Both the position numbers and the translations under genes were made by a program. Below are positions 27,202 to 33,808 of a stretch of 64,000 bases of DNA, in pieces (position 1 is the first letter of the stretch; every line of letters starts with the position of its first letter). Location: NCBI GenBank assembly GCA_028066595.1, contig JALCBJ010000031.1, positions 1 through 64,000 on the forward strand, written 5' to 3'. The notes under the pieces are model-generated. The model was given only the letters and a program-made list of their open reading frames with translations, was not told where the DNA came from and searched no databases. This DNA comes from Thermoanaerobaculia bacterium. GTDB taxonomy: Bacteria > Acidobacteriota > Thermoanaerobaculia > Multivoradales > J023.

Positions 27202-27369
27202 TCAGCCCCCTCCTTCTCGCAGAAGGACGATGATGCATACGATGACTAGAACGACCAGGGAAGCTACCCGAGCTTGCGCAGAGCGGACGCCGACCGTCTC
27301 GGCGCTGGGCAGCTGCCGGCTGACGGAGCGGACGTGGGTCCGGTGCGAGGACGGGTAGAAATTCGGCAT
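27202..27369 (-). CDS. ilv leader peptide 1 (upstream attenuator)
   Basis: A 55-codon ORF from the ATG at 27369, 10 bases beyond the -10 of promoter P1, ending in a branched-chain run LVVLVIVCIIVLL followed by REGGG and TGA. A GGG GGC TGA ending supplies the segment complementary to terminator T1. Outside the hydrophobic run it shares no clear sequence with leader 2, but the architecture (promoter, near-leaderless ATG, long polar N-terminal part, Val/Leu/Ile run, Gly-Gly stop, terminator) is the same. The frame is open upstream to 27408 but that start would overlap the promoter. It is either a second in-line attenuator for ilvD or a relic of duplication. Confidence 0.72.
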   Translation of the reverse strand: MPNFYPSSHRTHVRSVSRQLPSAETVGVRSAQARVASLVVLVIVCIIVLLREGGG

Positions 27370-27379
27370 GTGACCGCGG

Positions 27380-27408
27380 AGTATAGATACAGACGGCGAG
27401 GCGCGCAA
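27380..27408 (-). promoter_or_regulatory. Promoter P1 upstream of leader 1
   Basis: Minus-strand TTGCGC (27403-27408) and TATACT (27380-27385, 5 of 6) are separated by 17 bases, with the leader 1 ATG 10 bases further on. The -35 is weak (3 of 6). Spacing and position match P2. Confidence 0.6.
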
Positions 27409-27410
27409 GC

Positions 27411-27468
27411 AGCGGCTGCATCAGCCTCCGTTCGACACTACTGCTCCGCAGGTGGGCATCGACTGTCC
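27411..27468 (-). pseudogene. Duplicated 3' tail of the DUF3347 gene
   Basis: This segment matches 30063-30120 at roughly 87 percent over 53 bases. On the minus strand it encodes GQSMPTCGAVVSNGG plus stop, against GQSMPSCGSVVSNGG in the intact gene at 30072. The differences are mostly conservative in that frame. Nothing upstream continues the gene: the sequence passes directly into an IS3-family remnant. It is a gene tail left by duplication or insertion. Confidence 0.65.
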
Positions 27469-27612
27469 GCGACTTCGTGCTCTCCGCGACACTTGTCGGC
27501 AAAGCCCACGAACGTCTCGGTCGGCGGTCGAGCTCCGCCTTAGCGAAGACGCCGACGTCTTTCCGGATCTCGTCGGCTCGCATCAGCTTGCGGTCCTCCC
27601 GCTCCAGCTTTG
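27469..27612 (-). pseudogene. IS3-family transposase remnant
   Basis: Minus-strand translation gives LEREDRKLMRADEIRKD then FAKAELDRRPR, the characteristic end of an IS3-family OrfA (family: LERENRELRRANEILRK, FAQAELDRR). One base out of frame it continues as TFVGFADKCRGEHEV, like the start of OrfB (VSFIDxHRGEHGVEPIC). The overlapping-frame arrangement is typical of IS3 elements. Both ends are missing and the piece runs into the duplicated DUF3347 tail at 27468. It cannot be active. Confidence 0.6.
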
Positions 27613-28020
27613 GAGTCGCTAGTGGTCACTCGGAGCGTCGGCTGCACCAGATTTGGTGCAGCTTTGAGGTCTGAAACAGTATGGAATGACTGGGTCTGGA
27701 CGGCACCCGCAAGATACGACGCTACGGCGACGACATTCGGTGGCGCGCCATTCGGAGAGTGGCTCGGCTGGGTACTGCCAAACGTAGACTCCGACGGAGA
27801 TGGGATAATCGATGCGTGGGAGTCGATCCTTGGAACGGGACCAACCGACGCAGATTCCGACAACGATGGCTGCACTGACGGCGAGGAACTCCTAGGCTAT
27901 GTCAACCCCAGTGAATGGCAGCCCTCAGATCCGCTCGATTCTTTCTGCCCGCTCACACACATCTTCTCGGATGGCTTCGAATCAGGAAACACTGGCGCCT
28001 GGAGCAGTACCGTTCCGTAA
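27610..28020 (+). pseudogene. 3' fragment of an exported protein with thrombospondin type 3-like repeats
   Basis: The recognisable coding part starts around 27745 and reads GEWLGWVLPNVDSDGDGI, then DADSDNDGCTDGEE, which are Asp-rich calcium-binding type 3 repeats. It ends NPSEWQPSDPLDSFCPL plus the tail HIFSDGFESGNTGAWS and stop. An in-frame ATG exists at 27610, but the first 45 residues are not protein-like and no signal peptide or ribosome site is present. I read it as the surviving 3' end of a larger secreted protein cut by rearrangement near the IS3 remnant. The same tail is repeated as a smaller fragment at 29233-29346. Confidence 0.6.
27642..27661. repeat. 8-bp inverted repeat
   Basis: CTGCACCA-GATT-TGGTGCAG is a perfect hairpin next to the IS3 remnant and inside the degraded 5' part of the adjacent gene fragment. 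It could be an insertion hotspot, an old terminator or chance. Confidence 0.4.
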
Positions 28021-28033
28021 CCTGGCGGACTGG

Positions 28034-29185
28034 ATGCAAACTTGCCTGGTAGCAGTCGTTGTGCTGTATGCAACGGCTGCTCACGCAGCCACATTCGTAG
28101 TCGATCGCTACGACGACGACAACGGAAGCTGCACAGTAGGCGACTGCACGCTCCGAGAGGCATTGCTCGCGGCAGAGGCGACGCCTGAGATCGATACGGT
28201 CATGCTGCCTCCAGGGCAACACACGCTTTCGATTCCAGAAACCACACCGCCGAGCCTCTTCGGTGGTGACCTGGAAATTGTCGACTTCGATGTCGACGTC
28301 ACCGCACCGGAGGGAGCGACGGTCGACGCCCAACGAACCGACCGTGTCTTCAGATTCGTGAGCTCCAACTCCCGCTTGGAGAACCTGGAAATCACTGGCG
28401 GGTTCACGCCCGACGACATCGGCGGCGGAGTCTATGTCGTATCGAGCGACGTCGAACTCTCGAATCTCTGGATACATGACAACGAGGCCGGGATCGGGGG
28501 CGGAATCGCCTTTGAAATCGGAACGGTCCTGCTGTCCAACTCGGCGGTCACCGACAACGAATCACTGAACCATGCTGGTGGCATCTACCAGTTCGGAGTG
28601 ACTAACATCGCAGAAGCACACCTCGAAGTACGGAATACCACCATCAGTGGGAACGTGGCGCGCACTGCCGGAGGGGCCACGGCCGCTTTTGGTGCGAGCT
28701 TCCTGGTGATGGAGTACACAACCGTTGCCAACAACACGAATCGTTCCGGTGACCGCACTATGTTCGGCTTTCTCTTCAACCCCCGAGTTGAGGTGCTCTA
28801 TTCGATTGTTGAGGGCACCTGCATCGCGGGAATAGAGGCGAGTTGCATCTATCTGACAAGTACAGTCGACGATGTGCCCGTATCCGATCTCGGATTGGAG
28901 CCGCTTGCCTTGAACGGTGGCTTTTCACCCACCCATCGGCTTCAGGCATCGAGCCCTGCGTTGGACGTCGTCCCCGTTGGCGCCACATGCCCACCGAGTG
29001 ATCAAAGAGGCTTCGTGAGACCCGTCGATGGTGACGGTGACGACGTGGCGACGTGCGACGCTGGTGCTTTCGAGCTGCTGCCTTCTGAGACACCTGTTGC
29101 CGTACCGGCCCTGTCGCCGCATGGTCTTGTTGTCTTGATCGTGTTGTTCATGGCAGCGGCGGTCCGGAGGGTTTCCCTCGGGTAA
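28034..29185 (+). CDS. Exported CSLREA-domain protein with IPTL-CTERM-like end
   Basis: About 383 residues. The start at 28034 gives an immediate signal peptide (MQTCLVAVVVLYATAAHA); earlier in-frame starts fall inside the preceding fragment. The mature N-terminus ATFVVDRYDDDNGSC plus DCTLREALLAA is the CSLREA signature, then a right-handed beta-helix (LENLEITGGFTPDDIGGG, LSNLWIHDNEAGIGGG, VRNTTISGNVARTAGG). It finishes with VPALSPHG, a hydrophobic helix and AAVRR, an IPTL-CTERM-like sorting end in which the usual Trp is His. It probably goes to the cell surface or outer membrane. It is copy 1 of a 1326-bp tandem duplication. Confidence 0.75.
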   Translation: MQTCLVAVVVLYATAAHAATFVVDRYDDDNGSCTVGDCTLREALLAAEATPEIDTVMLPPGQHTLSIPETTPPSLFGGDLEIVDFDVDVTAPEGATVDAQRTDRVFRFVSSNSRLENLEITGGFTPDDIGGGVYVVSSDVELSNLWIHDNEAGIGGGIAFEIGTVLLSNSAVTDNESLNHAGGIYQFGVTNIAEAHLEVRNTTISGNVARTAGGATAAFGASFLVMEYTTVANNTNRSGDRTMFGFLFNPRVEVLYSIVEGTCIAGIEASCIYLTSTVDDVPVSDLGLEPLALNGGFSPTHRLQASSPALDVVPVGATCPPSDQRGFVRPVDGDGDDVATCDAGAFELLPSETPVAVPALSPHGLVVLIVLFMAAAVRRVSLG

Positions 29186-29232
29186 TGGCTGCTCGATAGA
29201 ATCCGACTGGCCTTCCCTGAGGCAAGCTCAAG

Positions 29233-29346
29233 CCCAGCGAATGGCAGCCCTCAGATCCGCTCGATGCTTTCTGCCCGCTCACGCTCATCTTCTTGAACGG
29301 CTTCGAATCCGGTGACACGAACGCCTGGAGCAGCACCGTTCCGTAG
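29233..29346 (+). pseudogene. Duplicated C-terminal tail fragment (copy 2)
   Basis: The frame PSEWQPSDPLDAFCPLTL, then IFLNGFESGDTNAWSSTVP and TAG, repeats the last 37 residues of the fragment ending at 28020. It has no start codon and no upstream domain, and exists only because the tandem duplication copied it together with the CSLREA gene. Confidence 0.7.
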
Positions 29347-29359
29347 TCCGGCGACCTGG

Positions 29360-30049
29360 ATGCGAAACTGCCTGGTGGCAGTCGCTGCACTCACCGCAAC
29401 GGCTGCCCACTCGGCAACCTTCGTAATCGATCGCTACGACGACGACAACGGAAGTTGCACAGTAGGCGACTGCACGCTTCGGGAGGCGCTACTCGCTGCG
29501 GAAACGACGCCCGAAGCAGACACGATCGTTCTGTCGGAGGGGCGGCACACGCTCTCGATTCCGGAAACCACACCGCCAAGCCTGCTTGGCGGTGACCTGG
29601 AGATCTTCGATTTCGATGTCGACATCACTGCTCCGAACGGAGCGACGGTCGATGCCCAAGGAAACAACCGTGTCTTCAGATTCGTGAACTCCAACTCCCG
29701 CATGGAGAACCTGGAAATAACCGGCGGGTTCACGCCTGACGACCTCGGCGGCGGTATCTATTCCGACACAAGCGACGTCGAGCTTTCGAGTCTCTGGGTG
29801 CATGACAATGTGGCGGGAATCGGAGGCGGAATTGCCATCCTATTCGGCAGCGTTCTGCTGACCGACTCCGCGGTCAGCGACAACGAATCGTTGAATGAGG
29901 CTGGTGGCATCTACCAATTTGGGGTCAACATATTCGTTTCGCCCTCCCGCCTTGACGTGCGCAACTCAACGATTAGTGGCAACGTGGCGCGCACCGCCGG
30001 CGGCGCCTTGGTGAATCGCCCCGGGTTTCCCGGAGACCCAAACACTTGA
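29360..30049 (+). CDS. Truncated CSLREA-domain protein (copy 2)
   Basis: About 229 residues from the ATG at 29360, with a signal peptide (MRNCLVAVAALTATAAHS) followed by ATFVIDRYDDDNGSC and DCTLREALLAA as in copy 1, and the first half of the beta-helix up to STISGNVARTAGGA. The reading frame then runs into foreign sequence (LVNRPGFPGDPNT) and stops, where copy 1 continues for another 150 residues to its sorting end. The junction coincides with a probable IS terminus at 30012. The product, if made, would be exported but not anchored. It is likely a decaying duplicate. Confidence 0.6.
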   Translation: MRNCLVAVAALTATAAHSATFVIDRYDDDNGSCTVGDCTLREALLAAETTPEADTIVLSEGRHTLSIPETTPPSLLGGDLEIFDFDVDITAPNGATVDAQGNNRVFRFVNSNSRMENLEITGGFTPDDLGGGIYSDTSDVELSSLWVHDNVAGIGGGIAILFGSVLLTDSAVSDNESLNEAGGIYQFGVNIFVSPSRLDVRNSTISGNVARTAGGALVNRPGFPGDPNT

Positions 30050-30060
30050 GAGGATCTGCT
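30012..30060 (+). mobile_element. Probable IS3-family terminal fragment
   Basis: TGAATCGCCCCGGGTTTCCC followed by GGAGACCCAAACACTTGAGAG resembles the terminal inverted repeat and leader of a group of IS3-family elements, from memory of their TGAACCGCCCCGGGTTT ends. No orfA follows: the sequence passes straight into the tail of the DUF3347 gene. It breaks the second CSLREA copy and may be partner to the transposase remnant at 27469-27612. Confidence 0.4.
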
Positions 30061-30071
30061 GAGAGGCCGCA

Positions 30072-30596
30072 TCAACCTCCGTTCGACACCACCGACCCGC
30101 AGCTGGGCATCGACTGTCCGGCGTAGGGGTTGCCGATGGCATCCTCCTGCTGCAGCCAGGACTTGCGCTCCATGGGGCAGTAGGCGACGACCGGACGCTC
30201 CCCGGTCATCAGCTCGCGGTACTGGACCATGGGCTTGCTCAGCTCATAGAAGGCGTCGCGCGTAGCGGTGAGATCTTTGTCGCCGGTCGCCTGGGTCAGA
30301 CCTGTGGCGGCGCCGTGCATCTGGGCGAGAAGGTCTCGGGCTCGATCGCGAGACTCCGACGCCACGGCTGCCGCCTCGAGGTCGAGGTCTCGGTGCAGTG
30401 CCGCGAGAATCTCCTCGATGGCCTCGGCGGCTTCGGCCGTGTGGTCGAGGGTGTCGTCCACCAGACTCGTCCGAATGACCTCATAGTGATCTAGAGCGCG
30501 ATGAATCGTCAGGGACTCGTCCCCCATGGCGAAAGACGGCGAAGTCAGAAGAACGAGGGAGAGGGCGAACAAGACGTTACGGATCTCGAGCGGCAT
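30072..30596 (-). CDS. Exported DUF3347 protein of the copper efflux operon
   Basis: A 174-residue protein with a signal peptide (IRNVLFALSLVLLTSPSFA) and GAGGAG 9 bases before the ATG. A helical region follows (LDHTAEAAEAIEEILAALH, RARDLLAQMHGAATGL). The DUF3347 C-terminal signature is present: VAYCPMERKSWLQQ, then IGNPYAGQSMPSCG, with two Cys and several Met. DUF3347 often occurs alone or fused to CusB-type adaptors and is thought to bind copper or silver in the periplasm. It is the last gene after cusA, 17 bp downstream, and probably acts as a metal carrier or sensor for the pump. Its last 17 codons are duplicated at 27411-27468. Confidence 0.8.
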   Translation of the reverse strand: MPLEIRNVLFALSLVLLTSPSFAMGDESLTIHRALDHYEVIRTSLVDDTLDHTAEAAEAIEEILAALHRDLDLEAAAVASESRDRARDLLAQMHGAATGLTQATGDKDLTATRDAFYELSKPMVQYRELMTGERPVVAYCPMERKSWLQQEDAIGNPYAGQSMPSCGSVVSNGG

Positions 30597-30613
30597 GGAG
30601 AATTCTCCTCAGG

Positions 30614-33600
30614 CTATGTGGAGGCGAGGTCCGAGCCGTTCGGCTCGGCTTCGACGAGTGAAAGGGGCGGGAGTGTCCCGCGGCGGATCTGCCGGGAACG
30701 CCAGATGAAGTACAAGGCAGGGAAGACGACGAGCTCGCCGACGAACGACGTCACGACTCCACCCACCATGGGAGCCGCGATGCGACGCATGACGTCGGCA
30801 CCGGTTCCGGTGGCCCACAGAATGGGCACCAGGGCGCAGAACGTGGTGGTCACGGTCATGAGCTTGGGGCGAATCCGTTGTACCGCTCCGTGCTCCACCG
30901 CCTCCGCCAGGTGATTGAGGCTCGTCATGCGGCCGTCCCGTCGCCAGCGATCGAACGCCAGGTCTAGATAGAGCAGCATGACGACGCCCATCTCGGCATC
31001 CAGGCCGGCGAGGGCGATGACCCCCACCCAGACCGCCACCGAGAGGTTGAAATCGAGGAGGTGTACGAGCCAGAAGGCGCCCACCAGCGACATGGGAACG
31101 GTGAGAAAGACCATCGCCGTCTTGACAGCGGAGCGCGTGGCATAAGCCAGGATCAGCGCGATAAGGCCGAGGGTGATGGGGACCACCAGGCTGAGGGATC
31201 TACGTACCCGCTCCATGGACTCCCACTGGCCGGACCAGGCGATGGAGTAGCCCTCGGGTAGATCGATCGTTCGACCGATCTCTTCCCGGGCCTCGGCGAC
31301 CCAGGAGCCCAGGTCAACACCTCGTGGGCCGGCATCCTGCAGGTCGACGTAGATCCAGGCGTTGGGAACCGCGTTCTCCGACTTGATCATCGGCGGGCCG
31401 TCGACGAGCTTCAGCTCGGCAAGTCGACCCAACGGGATCTCCACGCCGCCCGGAGCGTCCACCAGCACCTGGCCGAGTGCCTCGAGATCGTCGCGCAGCT
31501 CCCTTGGATAGCGAACGTTGATCGGATAGCGTTCGCGACCGTCGACGATCCAGGAGACGTTCATCCCGCCCACCGCGGATTGCACCACGTCTTGCACGTC
31601 ACCGACCGTGAGACCGTAGCGGGCGATGGCTCTGCGATCTACCTCGATATCCAGAAACAAGCCGCCGGTAACCCGCTCGGCGTAGGCCGACGCGGTGCCC
31701 GGCAACTCGCGGACCGCTGCTTCCACCTTCTCCGCCAGCATTTCGAGGACCGCAAGGTCCGGCCCTGCCAGCTTGATTCCGACCGGGGTTCGGATCCCGG
31801 TCGACAGCATGTCGATGCGGGTGCGGATGGGCATGGTCCACGAGTTGGTGAGACCCGGAAAGTTCACCGCCCGATCGAGCTCTCGGATCAGCGCTTCCTT
31901 TGTCAGGCCTTCGCGCCACTCGCTGCGGGGCTTCAGCTGGATGGTCGTCTCGATCATCGACAGCGGCGCAGGGTCGGTGGCCGTGTCGGCCCGGCCGATC
32001 TTTCCGAGGACGCTCTCCACCTCCGGAAACTGGGCGATCAGCTTGTCCGTCTGCTGAAGGAGCTCCTTGGCCTTGGTGATCGAGACACCTGGAAAGGTCG
32101 TCGGCATGTAGAGGAGATCACCCTCCCACAGGGGTGGCATGAACTCGCTGCCGAGGTCGGACAGGGGGATCACCAAGGACAGCATCAAGAGCCCTGCCAC
32201 GATCAGCACGGTCGCTCTGCGCCGTAAGGAGAAACGCAGCAGGGGCCGGTAGAGCGCGCGGAGAAGCCGCGAGACCGGATGCGTCTCTTCGCCATGGATG
32301 CGGCCGCGGACGAGGTAGTACGTCAGAACCGGGATCAACGTCACCGCCACCAGGGACGAGGCCGCCATGGCCCAGGTCTTGGTGAAGGCGAGAGGGCGAA
32401 ACAGCTTGCCCTCCTGAGCTTCCAGCGTGAAGATCGGTAGAAACGAGACGGTGATCACCAGCAGGGTGAAGAAGAGAGTCGGGCCCACTTCTTGGGCGGA
32501 GCGAAGGATGATCTCGAATTGCGATCTCCGCCCGCGCCACCTTTCATGGTGTTTGTGGGCGTTTTCCACCATGACCACCGCGGCGTCCACCAAGACGCCG
32601 ATGGAGATCGCGATACCACCGAGGCTCATGATGTTGGCGCCAACCTCGGACCCGAACAGTCCCTGGACGTGGAGGATGAGGAACGACGCCAGGATCGACA
32701 CCGGGATGGACAGAATCGCCACGAAGGCGGAGCGCACGTGAAATAGGAAGATCATGCAGACGGCCGCGACGATGATCGACTCCTCGACCAGAGTGCGGGT
32801 CAGCGTCTCCAGCGAACCCTCGATCAGTTCCCGCCGGTCGTACCCCTTCTCGAGAGTGACGCCCTCCGGTAGGCCTGCTCTCAGCTCTGCCAACCTCGAC
32901 TCGACGCGTTCCAATGTCTGACGTACGTCGGCGCCGTCGCGCACGACGACGATGCCGCCCACCGTCTCGCCCTCTCCGTTCCATTCGGCTACACCGCGGC
33001 GAAGCTCGGGACCCACGGTGATGTGGGCCACGTCGCGCAGAAGGATCGGTGTGCCCCGCTCACCCACGCCCAATGCGATTTGTTCCAGGTCGGAGACCCC
33101 GGAGGCGTAGCCGCGGCCACGGACCATGACCTCGCGTTCCCCCATTTCCAACAAACGTCCGCCGACATCGTTGTTGGAACGGCGGATGGCGTCCTTGACC
33201 CGCGCCAACGAAACGCCGTAGGCGCGCATCTTCAGGGGATCGACCTCGACCTGGAACTGACGCACGAAACCGCCGAAGGTCGACACCTCTGCGACGCCGT
33301 CGATCGAGGTGAGCCCGTATCGTAGATACCAATCCTGAATCGATCGCAGCTCGTCCAATGAGTGCCGATCGGAGTTGAGCGCGTACATGTAGGCCCAGCC
33401 GACGCCCGTTGCATCCGGTCCGAGTTGGGGCGAGACGCCGCGCGGCAGCAGACTCTGCAGCGTGGAGAGGTACTCGAGGACGCGGGAGCGCGCCCAGTAG
33501 AGGTCCGTACCCTCTTCGAAGATCACGTAGACGAAGGAGACGCCGAAGTAGGAGTAGCCGCGCACCGCCTCGGCGCCGGGCACCGAGAGCATCTTCGTGG

Positions 33601-33808
33601 TGATGGGGTAGGTGACCTGGTCCTCTACTACCCGTGGACCTTGCCCGGGCACCTCGGTGTAGACGATGACCTGGGTGTCACTGAGATCCGGGATGGCGTC
33701 CACGCGGGTGTGGAGAGCCGCCCACCACCCACCGGCCATCACCGCTGCCAGGGCCAGCAGTGTGGTGCCGCGGTGGCGGAGCGAGGCTTCGATGAGGCGG
33801 GAGAGCAT
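30614..33808 (-). CDS. cusA: CusA/CzcA-type heavy-metal RND pump
   Basis: A 1064-residue inner-membrane pump with the metal-RND signatures VDAIPDLSDTQVIVYTEVPGQ, YSYFGVSFVYVIFEEGTDLYWARSRVLEYL and SIGVLVDAAVVMVENAHKH in TM4. The second half has LAGLDAEMGVVMLLYLDLA. This DAxxVxxxN/GLDAEMG pattern is that of monovalent-metal (Cu, Ag) exporters rather than multidrug pumps. Met-rich positions in the periplasmic cleft (for example TNSWTMPIRTRIDMLSTGIRTP) agree with the CusA motif. The start overlaps the cusB stop by one base (TGATG). Driven by proton flux, it would export Cu(I) or Ag(I) through CusB and CusC. Confidence 0.93.
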   Translation of the reverse strand: MLSRLIEASLRHRGTTLLALAAVMAGGWWAALHTRVDAIPDLSDTQVIVYTEVPGQGPRVVEDQVTYPITTKMLSVPGAEAVRGYSYFGVSFVYVIFEEGTDLYWARSRVLEYLSTLQSLLPRGVSPQLGPDATGVGWAYMYALNSDRHSLDELRSIQDWYLRYGLTSIDGVAEVSTFGGFVRQFQVEVDPLKMRAYGVSLARVKDAIRRSNNDVGGRLLEMGEREVMVRGRGYASGVSDLEQIALGVGERGTPILLRDVAHITVGPELRRGVAEWNGEGETVGGIVVVRDGADVRQTLERVESRLAELRAGLPEGVTLEKGYDRRELIEGSLETLTRTLVEESIIVAAVCMIFLFHVRSAFVAILSIPVSILASFLILHVQGLFGSEVGANIMSLGGIAISIGVLVDAAVVMVENAHKHHERWRGRRSQFEIILRSAQEVGPTLFFTLLVITVSFLPIFTLEAQEGKLFRPLAFTKTWAMAASSLVAVTLIPVLTYYLVRGRIHGEETHPVSRLLRALYRPLLRFSLRRRATVLIVAGLLMLSLVIPLSDLGSEFMPPLWEGDLLYMPTTFPGVSITKAKELLQQTDKLIAQFPEVESVLGKIGRADTATDPAPLSMIETTIQLKPRSEWREGLTKEALIRELDRAVNFPGLTNSWTMPIRTRIDMLSTGIRTPVGIKLAGPDLAVLEMLAEKVEAAVRELPGTASAYAERVTGGLFLDIEVDRRAIARYGLTVGDVQDVVQSAVGGMNVSWIVDGRERYPINVRYPRELRDDLEALGQVLVDAPGGVEIPLGRLAELKLVDGPPMIKSENAVPNAWIYVDLQDAGPRGVDLGSWVAEAREEIGRTIDLPEGYSIAWSGQWESMERVRRSLSLVVPITLGLIALILAYATRSAVKTAMVFLTVPMSLVGAFWLVHLLDFNLSVAVWVGVIALAGLDAEMGVVMLLYLDLAFDRWRRDGRMTSLNHLAEAVEHGAVQRIRPKLMTVTTTFCALVPILWATGTGADVMRRIAAPMVGGVVTSFVGELVVFPALYFIWRSRQIRRGTLPPLSLVEAEPNGSDLAST

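Larger units (their letters stand above)
27913..30012 (+). repeat. 1326-bp tandem duplication, second copy truncated
   Basis: Sequence from 27913 recurs from 29239 with a 1326-bp offset. The repeat covers the end of the upstream gene (PSEWQPSDPLD, CPLT, GFESG, AWSSTVP plus stop), the short spacer and the CSLREA gene. Copy 2 diverges by roughly 10-15 percent by eye and stops at about 30011, where a probable IS end begins, so it lacks the second half of the CSLREA gene. Confidence 0.8.

Noticed and set aside
26755-27369. Two small single-helix membrane proteins
   Set aside because: The hydrophobic runs would fit a membrane helix, but the pairing of the stop-codon region with the following terminators and the position before ilvD favour attenuator leaders.
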